Positions 50,286 through 60,734 are shown, counted from the stretch's first letter. The stretch: DNA of 64,000 nt from CAVXTT01 sp963764685 (GCA_963764685.1 CAVXTT010000031.1:34864-98863), one strand, 5' to 3'. The notes: generated by a model from the sequence alone, not told the origin. Numbers and translations are program-made.

Positions 50286-51205
50286 TTTTCATTTCTGGTC
50301 CAACAGCTTCCGGCAAAACTGAATTCAGTCTCAATTTAGCTATAATGCTTAATACAGAAATCATTTCAGCCGATAGCAGACAATTTTATAAATATCTCGA
50401 CATTGGGACTGCCAAACCAAATCCTGAAGAATTGAAGTCAGTCAACCACCACTTAATCAGTTTTTTAAATCCTAATGAGAATTATAATATAAGTATCTTC
50501 CGTAAAGACGTGTTAAGGATATGCGAAGATTTATGGGATAAAGGTAAAATACCGATTATTTCAGGAGGTTCTGGTTTATACATTAAATCTATTATTGATG
50601 GACTTGCAGATACTCCAGATTCTGATCAAGAGCTAAGAGACAGATTGTTGGATGAAATGTCTGCCTACGGACGAGAATATCTTTATAATAAACTAGTAAC
50701 AGTTGATCCCGTGAGTGCTTCAAAGATGCTTCCACAAAACTGGAAGAGGGTTATCAGGGCTCTTGAAGTGTTCTATCTGACCGGGAAACCAATTTGGGAA
50801 TATCATGCTCGAACAGGGTAAACAAAATAATTTCAATACAGCACAATATTATTTAGACTGGCCTCGGAACTTACTGTATACCAGAATAAACCTTCGGGTG
50901 GAGAATATGATTGAGAAAGGGTTAATAGATGAAGTTAAAAAAGTTGTTGATGCTGGTTTTGATAAGAAAAGTAATTCCCTGAATACAGTCGGATATAAAG
51001 AAATCATTTTATATTTAGACGGTCACATTTCGCTGGATGAAGTTATTGATTTAATTAAAGGAATACAAGGAGATACGCAAAAAGGCAAATTACTTGGTTC
51101 AAAAAAGATGACAGGATCGAGCGGCTATCAATAAAATCGAATGAAGATTTGTATATATTTGCTGAAAAATTAGCTGATCATTTAATAAATGATATGAGGA
51201 TATAG
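50270..51205 (+). CDS. miaA: tRNA dimethylallyltransferase (frame interrupted)
   Basis: Adds a dimethylallyl group to A37 of tRNAs that read UNN codons. About 312 aa, normal. The P-loop is SGPTASGKTEF at the start; DSRQFYKYLDIGTAKP and ISGGSGLYIKSI follow. Breaks fall near 50815 and 51075, and the corrected end is TAG at 51203-51205, which overlaps the GTG start of the next gene. The start ATG lies inside the end of pcm. An indel near 50245 makes pcm and miaA look fused. Confidence 0.95.
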
Positions 51206-52582
51206 TGAAGGATAAAATAAGAATTGCTTCCGGGCAAGGTTTCTGGGGTGACTTGCTAACAGCCCCGGTTGATCAGGTAAACCGAGGACCCATAGACTAT
51301 CTGGTAATGGATTATCTTGCAGAAGTAACGATGTCTATCCTTCAAAAGCAAAAAAATAAAAATCCTCAATTGGGATATGCCAAAGATATTCCTGATTTAA
51401 TGGAACAGATTCTTCTGGCTTGCAAGGAAAGAAGTATTAAAGTTATCACTAATGGAGGCGGTGTAAACCCTGTTGCTTGTGCTCGGGCTGTTCTGGACGT
51501 CGCAAAAAACCTTGGTATTAAGAATTTAAAAATTGGTGTTGTGACAGGAGATGATTTACTAAACAGAATCCCGGAATTATTGTCGGAGGGTGTTCAATTA
51601 AAAAATATGGAGACAGGTGAATCCATCGAAATTGTAAAAGATAAAATTTTAAGCGCTAATGTTTATTTCGGAGCTTTTCCAATAGTTGAAGCTTTAAGTA
51701 AAGGTGCTGATATTGTAATTACCGGAAGAACGACTGATACAGGACTGACTCTGGCTCCGATGATCTATGAATTCGGTTGGAAGGAAAATGAATACGATCT
51801 CTTAAGCTCAGGTACTGTTGCGGGTCATATTCTGGAATGCGGCGGACAGGCGTCAGGAGGCAATTTTTTAGGTGACTGGGAATCGATCGATAACATGTCC
51901 GATATCGGCTTCCCAATCGCTGAGGCTTATCGAGATGGATCTGTAATTATTACAAAACATGATGGAACTGGTGGCAGAGTATCAGTCGAAACTGTAGCCG
52001 AACAACTCGTTTATGAAATAGGTGACCCCGTTTCATATATCACTCCTGATTGTGTTGCAGATTTTTCATCAATAAAGCTTGAGGATACCGGGAAAGACAG
52101 GGTAAGGGTATTTGGAGTAAAAGGGAAAACGGCTACAGAATTCTATAAAGTCTCTTGTTCATATTCAGATGGTTATTCATCTTTTGGTAATCTGACATAT
52201 TCTTGGCCTAAAGCCCTATCTAAAGCAAAAGCAGCGGATAAGATTCTGAGAGAAAGACTTCAAAAATTAAATTTATCTTTTGACGAAATCCGGACAGAAT
52301 ACCTGGGCTATAATGCTTGTCACGGACCTTTAGCCGAAAAAATAAATGAAGATTAATTAATGAGATAGTGCTTAAGGTAGGTGTCGATCAAAAGATTATA
52401 AATCTGTTGAAAGATTTGGTAAAGAAATTGCTCCACTGATCCTAACTGGTCCTCCCGGTGTAACCGGGTTTGCAGGCGGCAGACCAAAACCAAGTGAAGT
52501 TGTTGCCTATTGGCCGGCTCTTATTCCAAAGATTAAAGTAAAACCTGAAGTAACTATTATGGAACTTGGAAATGAAAATTAA
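51205..52582 (+). CDS. AtuA-family (DUF1446) protein, large part (frame interrupted)
   Basis: A cytoplasmic protein of about 459 aa, related to AtuA of acyclic terpene utilisation and to DUF1446 proteins. Visible pieces are IRIASGQGFWGDLLTAPVDQV at the start, VITNGGGVNPVACARAV, IVITGRTTDTGLTLAPMIYEF, and ECGGQASGGNF. Breaks near 52350 and 52400 divide the C-terminal part (RFGKEIAPLILTGPPGVTGFAGGRPKP). The biochemical activity is not established for most members, and a terpene pathway is not implied. It overlaps the following AtuA C-terminal-like gene. Confidence 0.83.
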
Positions 52583-52883
52583 ATTAATTGACATTGCACA
52601 CGGGCGTAGCGGCGACAAGGGAGATTCAGCAAACATTGGACTTATTGCCTATAACGATAAAGACTACGGCATTATTAAAAATTTCGTGACTGCAGAAAAG
52701 GTGAAGATTTTTTTTGAAGGAATCTGTTTAGGTGAAGTTGAAAGATTTGAACTCCCAAATATCAGGGCATTAAATTTTATTTTGCATAACACACTTGGTG
52801 GTGGAGGTACGGTATCCTTAAAGCACGATGCACAGGGAAAAACATTAGCCTCTGCTTTATTAAAAATGGAAATAGAAATTTAA
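52572..52883 (+). CDS. AtuA C-terminal-like protein
   Basis: A 103-aa protein matching the C-terminal domain of longer AtuA proteins: IKLIDIAHGRSGDKGDSANIG (residues 3-23, given in part) and NTLGGGGTVSLKHDAQGK. I choose ATG 52572; a TTG two codons earlier also exists. It overlaps the end of the large AtuA part by 11 bp, so the two halves are probably made together and act as one complex. It is intact. Confidence 0.85.
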   Translation: MKIKLIDIAHGRSGDKGDSANIGLIAYNDKDYGIIKNFVTAEKVKIFFEGICLGEVERFELPNIRALNFILHNTLGGGGTVSLKHDAQGKTLASALLKMEIEI

Positions 52884-52898
52884 AATAAGGATAATAAC

Positions 52899-53998
52899 AT
52901 GTACGAAGATCAGATAAAACATTTAAATACAATCAAAGAGCGTCTTTCGAATTTACGAGGTTATCTTTAAGGTAGAATCTAAGGATTCCAAAATAAAAGA
53001 TCTTCAGAACAAGACAAAAGAACCGGGTTTCTGGAATGATCAGATGGGGGCACAGAAGATTCTTCAGGAAATAAAAAATCTTCAGCAGTGGGTCGATTTA
53101 TATGATAATGTTCAAAAATTAGTCAGGATTACCGAAGAATTTATTGCTTTGCGGGATCGGAGGAAGACGAATCATTCAGGAGGATATTGAAAAAGAATTA
53201 AGCAATGTTGAAGAAACAGTTGAGAAGGCTGAATTCAAAAATATGCTTAGCGGTAAAGATGATGATAAAAATTGCATCCTTACCATTCATTCAGGTGCGG
53301 GCGGAACAGAAGCTCAGGATTGGGCTGAAATGCTAATGCGTATGTATCTTCGATGGGGTGAACAGAACAATTTTAAAATGAATCTGATTGATATGCTCGA
53401 AGGCGATGGTGCAGGAATAAAAAGTGTTACAATTGAAGTGCAGGGAGAATTTGCTTACGGTTATTTAAAAGCTGAAAATGGTGTTCACCGGCTGGTAAGG
53501 ATTTCTCCTTTCGATGCAAATAAGAGACGTCATACTTCATTTGCTTCTGTTTTTGTAATTCCGGAAATTGATGATACAATTGAAATAGAAATCAATCCTG
53601 CTGATCTTAGGATCGATACATATCGATCCGGCGGCAAAGGCGGGCAAAATGTAAATAAAGTTGAAACGGCAGTGCGGATTACACATATTCCAACCGGGAT
53701 AGTGGCGGCATGTCAGAGTGAAAGAAGCCAGCTTCAGAACCGGGCTAATGCTATGAAACTGTTAAAGTCAAAACTTTACCAGATAGAAAAAGAAAAGCAG
53801 GAGGCAGAACTGGATGAGGTTGAAAAAAGTAAAACGAAAATCGAATGGGGAAGTCAGATTCGATCTTATGTTTTTCATCCATATAATATGGTAAAAGACC
53901 ATAGGACAGATTACGAAACATCTGATGTGCAGAGCGTAATGGATGGCGATCTGAATAGGTTTATAAAAGCATTTCTTCTGAAATTCAGTCGGAATTAA
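52899..53998 (+). CDS. prfB: Peptide chain release factor 2 with programmed +1 frameshift (and two further breaks)
   Basis: Ends translation at UGA and UAA. The start ATG 52899 has an AAGG site. The first 23 codons end with LRGYL, followed by an in-frame TAA at 52968-52970. A +1 slip on CTT continues KVESKDSK and KEPGFWND, as in prfB of many bacteria. Two more one-base gaps near 53148 and 53170 restore FIALAGSEEDESF and QEDIEKEL; these look like sequence errors. RF2-specific SPF (in RISPFDANKRRHTSF) and the catalytic GGQ (in SGGKGGQNVNK) are intact. The length is about 366 aa. Confidence 0.96.
52955..52971 (+). promoter_or_regulatory. prfB: RF2 programmed frameshift site with UAA stop
   Basis: The order is GAGGT (an internal Shine-Dalgarno-like element), TAT, CTT, TAA, G. 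Spacing between the element and the CTT slip codon is three bases, as in the classic site AGGGGG-TAT-CTT-TGA-C. The stop is TAA rather than the usual TGA. Confidence 0.8.
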
Positions 53999-54036
53999 CC
54001 TTTACCGGTGGACTTATCACCATCTGAAGGAAATGT

Positions 54037-54440
54037 TCAACTCCTTGTGTGATATTTAATCGTACTGTTTTTACCATTATGTTTGTAGGAATTCCAAAAG
54101 GTTTTTATGCCGGTAAGAACTCCCGACAACACTGCTGCTAATATTAGTTCTGATATTTTCTTCATAAGCAAAAACAGCATTTATTTTTTTTCTTATTTCA
54201 TAAACAGTGTTAAGCACATCATTCAGAGGCTGTCGGATCTTCGTCAGTGGCAGCATTTATTTTTTCTGTTACTTCGGTTACATTTTTCAGCACAGGAGTC
54301 ATTTCACTTCTAAGAGCCGTAATGTTTTCAGTTAATATTTCAACTGATCTTGTAATCTTCATCAGAAATAATACTAATGCTATACATAGTATAGAGGCTG
54401 CTCCCATGAGAATGAGAGAGAATAAATCTGCTAGCGGCAT
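54037..54440 (-). CDS. DUF948-like membrane-anchored protein (frame interrupted)
   Basis: A protein of about 134 aa. The N-terminus has one membrane helix (FSLILMGAASILCIALVLFLM) and a helical region with regular hydrophobic spacing (TRSVEILTENITALRSEMTPVLKNV, in part), as in DUF948 proteins. Frame changes near 54245 and 54160 lead to a C-terminal part, LILAAVLSGVLTGIKTFWNSY, ending at TGA 54037. The DUF948 family has no known activity; some members are general-stress proteins. It overlaps no other strong candidate. Confidence 0.65.
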
Positions 54441-54510
54441 AAAATCACCTTTTAATAAATCATTTAATTAATATATTATCCCGATTCAGTTCCAAAATTG
54501 AACAAAGTAC

Positions 54511-55564
54511 TTACAATTCTAAAATAGAATTTTCAATCTTTTCAACTTTAATAATTCTTCCATACTTTAGTGCAATCCTGCGGAGTATATCAGGAAAATC
54601 AGTTTGAATTCCTCCAACTCCCATCTTGACCAGGCAGCGGAGCTCATGCGGGTTTGTTAACGGTTGCGCAAATAAGCGAATATATTTTTTTGTTAGGATT
54701 ATTAAGGTTGTAATTTTTCCTCAATTTAATATCATGTCTGATTATTCGTCTATAGGTCGTCCAGTTTGCTATAGTAATTTTTCTTGGTCTCATAGCAATT
54801 GCAAATCTATTTCCGTTGATTATTGCGGTGGATACACTGCTATATTCGGTTGGATCAAGGATAATACCGGCGGGAGCCTCAATATCCAGACTGCAGTCAA
54901 AGCCATTCATATTACTTTTCATTTTTTCATACACCGATACAATTGCTGTTTCCATAACTGCTCTGAAACGAGGTTTATATTCCTCCATTAGTTCCTGTAT
55001 TCTTTCCATAATATTTACAGATAAATCACAGTCACTTGCAGGGCATTTAATATCAAAAAACACATAATGTAAATTTTCCTGCCCTTTGCTCCATTCGAAA
55101 AAATCTCTCAAGGTAGGTATGTATGCTCCTACACTTTCTGAATTATTACTATGCCTTAATTTATAATCAAAATTTTCCCGGAACTCCTTAAGATCCATTG
55201 AACTCAATTTTCGTCTTGATTCTTTTCCCAAAGCGGGAGGGTGCGGCTTATACCTGACGAAAGGTTCAAAACCTGATTCACGCAAAATGGCAACAGTGTC
55301 ATTCGGGTCCCAATCATGCCAAAGGACTATAGCACCATCCGCGGTCATTGAAAGATCGATTTCAAGAGCGTTAGCTCCCTCACGCATAGCTCTATCAAAA
55401 GAATTAATAGTATTCTCAATTTCCCTTCCTGGGGAACCTCTGTGGCCGATGATAAGGAATAAATTGTTATCAACAGATTTCCTCCTTTGGAGAGGACAGA
55501 AATGAAAGAATTCCGATATCCAAGCAGGAATCAGCTTTATTTTTCTTAGAAAATTATTTGCCAT
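54511..55564 (-). CDS. Glycerophosphodiester phosphodiesterase (frame interrupted near end)
   Basis: Hydrolyses glycerophosphodiesters to glycerol-3-phosphate and an alcohol. About 351 aa when joined. Motifs: IIGHRGSPGREIENTINSF (catalytic His and Arg), LEIDLSMTADGAIVLWHDWD (metal-binding Glu/Asp and catalytic His), and the late GVGGIQTDFPDIL after a one-base break near 54655. No classical signal peptide is visible, so it is probably cytoplasmic, although the N-terminus is basic and hydrophobic. The stop is TAA 54511. Confidence 0.92.
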
Positions 55565-55742
55565 TGCGCTTAAATATAAATTTATCAGTAATTGTTAAAC
55601 TAAGTATTAATCACAAGTGTTACTTATTTTTGACATAATTAGAGTACGAACATACTTCAAGCAGTGTTTAATCCTTTTCAAATGCTTAATTATTCTTTAT
55701 TTTTCATAATCACTATTTAAGAATTAATCAGAAAGCTGAATA

Positions 55743-58637
55743 ATGCAGTCCCTTGAACATCCAGATAAATTCGTAAACCGGCATATTGGTCCAGATATTG
55801 ATGACGTAACCTCGATGCTTAATAAGATTGGCACGGATTCCCTTGATACTCTGATTTCTGAAACTATACCGGCATCTATCCGGATTAAAAATGAGCTTTC
55901 GCTTGATGAACCATTAACAGAATACTGGTTTATTGAAAAGCTTAAAAAAGTTGCAAAGAAGAATAAAGTATTTAAATCCTATATAGGTATGGGATATTAT
56001 AATACCACCATGCCTGCAGTAATTCAAAGAAATATACTTGAAAACCCGGGATGGTATACTCAGTATACGCCCTACCAGGCTGAAATAGCCCAGGGACGAC
56101 TTGAAGCACTTATGAATTTTCAGACGGCAGTTGTTGACTTGACGGGTTTACCAATTGCAAATGCTTCGCTTCTTGATGAAGGTACGGCAGCAGCTGAAGC
56201 TATGTCAATGTTCTATTCTCTTAGAAAGAATAAGAACGCAGATAAATTTTTTGTTTCCGAAGATGTTTACCCTCAAACTCTGGATATAATTCGCACAAGA
56301 TCCAATCCGCATAATATAAAAATTGTTACCGGCAATTGGCAGGAAGTGAAGCTTGATGATACTTATTTTGGACTGCTTGTTCAATATCCTTCAGGCTTTG
56401 GTGAAGTTTATGATTATAAAGATTTCTTTGAATCTGCTGCTGAATTGGGAATATTCAAAATTGTTGCGGCAGACCTGCTAAGTCTTGCATTGGTTGCTGC
56501 ACCGGGAGATTTTGGAGCTGACTGTGCTGTTGGTTCAAGCCAGCGCTTTGGCATACCAATGGGATACGGAGGTCCTCATGCAGCTTACTTTGCAACTAAA
56601 GATGAATTTAAAAGAATTATTCCGGGAAGAATTATAGGTCTCTCTATAGATGCGGATGGTAATAGTGCCTACAGGATGGCACTGCAAACAAGAGAACAGC
56701 ATATTAGAAGAGAGAAAGCAACAAGTAATATCTGTACTGCCCAGGTTCTTCTTGCAGTAATGGCAGGAATGTATGCTGTTTACCATGGTCCCAAAGGAAT
56801 AAAAGCAATTGCCGCCCGAATACACTTGATGACAAAATTTCTTGAAAGGGAATTAAATAGTCTGGGCTATAAATTAGAGAATAAAAATTATTTTGATACT
56901 TTGAAAATAAATCTCGATCACCCGGATGATCAGACGAAGATAAGGAAAATAGCGGAATCCAGGGAAATGAATTTCAGATACATTGGCCTGACATCAATCG
57001 GAATATCCTTAAATGAACCTACAGATATTAATAATGTTATTGAAATAATAAAAGTGTTTGCTGAGGCAGGAAATTCAAATTTTAATGAGGTTTCTGTTAG
57101 AGGTTCCCTAAATGAATTAGAAGTTCAGTATCCGGATCAGCTTAAACGAAATAGAAAATATCTTCAGCACGCTGTATTTAATTCCTTTCATTCTGAAACT
57201 GAAATGATGAGATATATTAAGCGGCTTGAGAATAAAGATTTATCCCTTGTCCATTCCATGATTCCCCTTGGCTCATGCACTATGAAACTGAATGCTGTAA
57301 CCGAAATGATAGGGATTACCTGGCCTGAATTTGCTAAAATTCATCCATTTGCTCCAATTGAACAGACACAGGGATACCAGGAAATATTCAATGAGCTCGA
57401 AAAGGATTTAAATGCAATTACCGGTTTCTCCGGGGTATCTTTGCAGCCTAATTCAGGCGCTCAGGGAGAATATACGGGGCTTATGGTTATCCGGGAATAT
57501 TTTAAGGATCGCAAAGAAGGACACAGAAATATTTGTTTAATCCCCGCTTCGGCGCATGGTACGAATCCTGCAAGCTCTGTGATGGCCGGATATAAAGTTG
57601 TTGTTGTTGAAAGTGATAAGGAAGGATACATTTCAATTGATGACCTGAAAAAGAAAGCGGAGCAATACAAAGATTCCCTTGCAGCTTTGATGATAACTTA
57701 TCCGTCAACTCACGGAGTATTTGAAGAAAGAGTTAAAGAGATATGCTCCATCATTCATGAACATGGGGGACAGGTTTACATGGATGGTGCTAATATGAAT
57801 GCACAGGTTGGGCTTACCAGCCCTGCATCAATTGGTGCGGATTTATGCCACATTAATTTACATAAGACCTTCAGTATACCTCATGGCGGTGGTGGTCCGG
57901 GAATGGGTCCAATTGCTGTTGCTTCTCATCTGGTTCCTTTTCTACCCAATCACACAGTAGTTGATTTGAAGAGAAAGAAAGGAATAACAGCAGTTTCATC
58001 AGCTCCATGGGGAAGTGCAGATGTGCTGATTATCTCCTATGCTTATATTAAAATGATGGGAGGAGAAGGGCTAAAGAGGGCTTCTGAAATTGCTATTCTT
58101 AATGCTAATTATATCAAATCAAAACTCGAAAACTATTTCCCGGTACTTTATTCCGGTGCTAAAGGGAGGGTAGCTCATGAGTTGATATTTGATATGAGGA
58201 ACTTTAAACACAGCGCAAATATTGAAGTTGAAGACATTGCAAAAAGATTAATGGATTATGGATATCATGCTCCTACGGTTTCTTTTCCTGTACCCGGTAC
58301 TTTAATGGTTGAGCCTACCGAGAGTGAATCAAAGAGGGAACTTGATCGTTTTTGTTCTGCTCTAATAAGTATAAAAGATGAAATAAAAGAAATTGAAGAG
58401 GGAATTTCTGATAAGCTTGATAATGTACTCAAGAATGCTCCACATACATTGCAGTCAGTTATTACAGATAACTGGCAGCATTCCTATTCAAGAGAAAAAG
58501 CAGCTTATCCAACGGAGTGGACCAGGGAATATAAATTCTGGCCTTCAGTAAGAAGAGTCAATAATGCTTATGGAGACAGAAATCTTGTCTGCAGCTGCAA
58601 TCCTATTGAATCCTATCTTGAAGAAACAGTTTCTTAA
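55743..58637 (+). CDS. gcvP: Glycine dehydrogenase (decarboxylating), P protein
   Basis: The PLP-dependent P protein of the glycine cleavage system, 964 aa, single-chain form, intact. It starts with FVNRHIGPDIDDVTSML and has GYYNTTMPAVIQRNILENPGWYTQYTPYQ (in part) near residue 85. The PLP lysine is near residue 707 in NLHKTFSIPHGGGGPG, and the glycine-rich segment that follows is typical. Its lipoylated partner GcvH is not in this window, but lipA is. Confidence 0.97.
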   Translation: MQSLEHPDKFVNRHIGPDIDDVTSMLNKIGTDSLDTLISETIPASIRIKNELSLDEPLTEYWFIEKLKKVAKKNKVFKSYIGMGYYNTTMPAVIQRNILENPGWYTQYTPYQAEIAQGRLEALMNFQTAVVDLTGLPIANASLLDEGTAAAEAMSMFYSLRKNKNADKFFVSEDVYPQTLDIIRTRSNPHNIKIVTGNWQEVKLDDTYFGLLVQYPSGFGEVYDYKDFFESAAELGIFKIVAADLLSLALVAAPGDFGADCAVGSSQRFGIPMGYGGPHAAYFATKDEFKRIIPGRIIGLSIDADGNSAYRMALQTREQHIRREKATSNICTAQVLLAVMAGMYAVYHGPKGIKAIAARIHLMTKFLERELNSLGYKLENKNYFDTLKINLDHPDDQTKIRKIAESREMNFRYIGLTSIGISLNEPTDINNVIEIIKVFAEAGNSNFNEVSVRGSLNELEVQYPDQLKRNRKYLQHAVFNSFHSETEMMRYIKRLENKDLSLVHSMIPLGSCTMKLNAVTEMIGITWPEFAKIHPFAPIEQTQGYQEIFNELEKDLNAITGFSGVSLQPNSGAQGEYTGLMVIREYFKDRKEGHRNICLIPASAHGTNPASSVMAGYKVVVVESDKEGYISIDDLKKKAEQYKDSLAALMITYPSTHGVFEERVKEICSIIHEHGGQVYMDGANMNAQVGLTSPASIGADLCHINLHKTFSIPHGGGGPGMGPIAVASHLVPFLPNHTVVDLKRKKGITAVSSAPWGSADVLIISYAYIKMMGGEGLKRASEIAILNANYIKSKLENYFPVLYSGAKGRVAHELIFDMRNFKHSANIEVEDIAKRLMDYGYHAPTVSFPVPGTLMVEPTESESKRELDRFCSALISIKDEIKEIEEGISDKLDNVLKNAPHTLQSVITDNWQHSYSREKAAYPTEWTREYKFWPSVRRVNNAYGDRNLVCSCNPIESYLEETVS

Positions 58638-58657
58638 ACATATTCTTAACATTACAG

Positions 58658-58680
58658 AGGGGCTTCTTCAGCCCTTCTTT
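58658..58680 (+). terminator. Terminator after gcvP
   Basis: A 7-bp stem with one G-U pair (AGGGGCT 58658-58664, AGCCCTT 58670-58676), a 5-nt loop and a short T-rich tail (CTTTTAT). Confidence 0.6.
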
Positions 58681-58700
58681 TATCTCTTTAACCGAAGTAT

Positions 58701-60023
58701 ATGATGCGGGCATTTAGTCTATTTATCTTGATTTTCGCTGGCCTAATATCGGCCCAGGACTCTTCAGGTATATCCAGTAAATTCTATCCAATAATCATTG
58801 ATTCCATAAAAATTACCGGCAATGAAATAACTGAAGATTTTATTATAAAAAGAGAACTTAACTTTAAAGTAGGAGACAGTCTTTATTACAAAGATCTGCA
58901 GTTCAACAGAGATAGAATATTTAGCCTTGGAATATTTAATAGAGTTGATCTTTATTTTGAAGAAGCTGATGGTAAAAATTCACTTGTTATAGATATTGAA
59001 GAAAGCTGGTACATATATCCCATACCTTTAATTGAATTAAAAGATAAAAGTTGGGATAAGATTTCCTATGGCTTTTATTTAGTTGTGAAAAATTTCAGGG
59101 GAAGGAATGAAACGATAGGTTTAACTTGTGCATTTGGTTATGACCCAAGCTTCAGCTTAAACTATACAATACCTTCTCTTACTGATGATGGAAATTACTA
59201 TTTATATTCCGATCTGTATTACAGGGAAATAAAAAATAAAAGTCAGTATGCTTTATCCCTTGCCGGTGTTAGTTTTACACAAAAAATTATGTATGGAACA
59301 GTCGGATTTGGCCGAAGATTCGGACTGTTTAATAGAGTAAGTGTTGCATTAGGGTATACTGTAGTTGAAAATCCTTTTTTTATTTCCGGAATTTCCGCAT
59401 CAGATGAAAGGATTGACAGATTTCCTTCTTTAGGAATAAATTACATTTATGATACGCGTGATCTTGTTCAGTTTCCAACAAATGGTATGTATCTCAACAG
59501 TACTGTTAATTTTAAAGGTTTGGGGGTCAATGATATTAACTACCAGATCTTAAGCATGGATTACCGGGCTTATCTACCTATTATTGGAGATTTAATTGCC
59601 AAAGGAAGAGTTGCCGGAAGATTCGGCTTTGGTAATTTAGTTCCTACTCACGACTATTCATACATTGGGTTTGGAGAAAGAATAAGAGGATTCTATGCCG
59701 AGGAAATGGAAGGAAATCATCTATATATTGCTTCAGCTGAAATTTTTTATCCCATTATTAAGGAATTTCAAATTAATCTGGATTTTATCCCCATTTTACC
59801 AAAGGAACTTTTGCATTACAGGGCCGGTTTGTATGTCCAATTATTCACAGATTCGGGCACAGCAATTTCAAACCAGGAAAGAATATCTTTTGAAGATTTC
59901 AAGAGTGGGTATGGAGCAGGGATAACATTTCTAATACTTCCCTATAATATATTACGACTTGAGTATGCAGCAAGTGAGAGTGGTGCAACACAATGGATTT
60001 TCGATTTGGGGATTTCATTTTAA
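58701..60023 (+). CDS. BamA/TamA-family outer-membrane protein with one POTRA domain
   Basis: A 440-aa Omp85-type protein, intact. It has a signal peptide (MMRAFSLFILIFAGLISAQ), one POTRA-like domain (about residues 30-100; IIIDSIKITGNEITEDFIIKREL, in part, then GIFNRVDLYFEEADGKNSLVIDIEES) and a beta-barrel with the family motif RGFYAEEMEGNHLYIASAE (RGF... GN). It is much shorter than BamA, which has five POTRA domains, so it is probably a paralogue with a narrower role. The end FDLGISF is a normal barrel signal. Confidence 0.9.
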   Translation: MMRAFSLFILIFAGLISAQDSSGISSKFYPIIIDSIKITGNEITEDFIIKRELNFKVGDSLYYKDLQFNRDRIFSLGIFNRVDLYFEEADGKNSLVIDIEESWYIYPIPLIELKDKSWDKISYGFYLVVKNFRGRNETIGLTCAFGYDPSFSLNYTIPSLTDDGNYYLYSDLYYREIKNKSQYALSLAGVSFTQKIMYGTVGFGRRFGLFNRVSVALGYTVVENPFFISGISASDERIDRFPSLGINYIYDTRDLVQFPTNGMYLNSTVNFKGLGVNDINYQILSMDYRAYLPIIGDLIAKGRVAGRFGFGNLVPTHDYSYIGFGERIRGFYAEEMEGNHLYIASAEIFYPIIKEFQINLDFIPILPKELLHYRAGLYVQLFTDSGTAISNQERISFEDFKSGYGAGITFLILPYNILRLEYAASESGATQWIFDLGISF

Positions 60024-60034
60024 CTACTTTGATT

Positions 60035-60731
60035 ATGGATAAATTTCTTTCCAATATAGAATTATTTTACTCAACCGAGGTAACTGCAGATGAAATAACT
60101 GTTGCCGGAGAAGAGAAGGATCATATTATAAAAGTAATGCGGCATTCTTATGGTGAGAATATATTTGTGACCGATGGAAGAGGGAAAATTTATGAAGCGG
60201 AAATATTTAATATCAATAAAGCGGAATTGACTGCAAGAATAATACAGACTTTCAGCTACACGAACGAATTTAGTAGTTATCATTTTTGTATACCTAAGCT
60301 GAAAAATCCGGAACGTTTCGAGTTTGCTTTAGAAAAAAGTATTGAATTGGGGATAACCAGTTTTATAATATATAACTCCATCCATGGAATCAGAAAGGGG
60401 GACAAACCTGACAGATGGGAAAAGATAACCATTTCTGCAATGAAGCAGTCCTTGCGAAGTTATAAACCTCAAATAAAAATAATAGATAGACTGATAGATA
60501 TTAAGGCATTTGGCGGAAACCGCATTGTTCTTGAACAGAATTCGGCGTCTCTATTATGTAAAAAGAAATTGGATATAGATAAAGATTATTTTTTTATATT
60601 CGGTCCCGAAGGAGGCTTAGATGAAAAAGAAATAAATCTATTTAGACAATCCTGAGTTTTACAGACTGTCCCCAAACAGGCTCCGTTCAGAGACTGCCAT
60701 TATTAAAACCGCATCAATACTTTCAGTATAA
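60035..60731 (+). CDS. rsmE: 16S rRNA m3U1498 methyltransferase (frame interrupted near end)
   Basis: Methylates U1498 of 16S rRNA. I start at ATG 60035, since the upstream in-frame part overlaps the BamA-like gene. The length is about 232 aa. DHIIKVMRHSYGENIFVTDGRG and FALEKSIELGITSFI (each in part) are typical of the SPOUT/PUA fold, as is the nucleotide-binding FIFGPEGGLDEKE. A one-base break near 60650 leads to FYRLSPNRLRSETAIIKTASIL, the conserved RsmE C-terminus. Confidence 0.93.
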
Positions 60732-60734
60732 TCC

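Noticed and set aside
54626..54991. Plus-strand frames around 54.6-55.5 kb
   Set aside because: They are antisense to the glycerophosphodiesterase gene, which has all its catalytic motifs.
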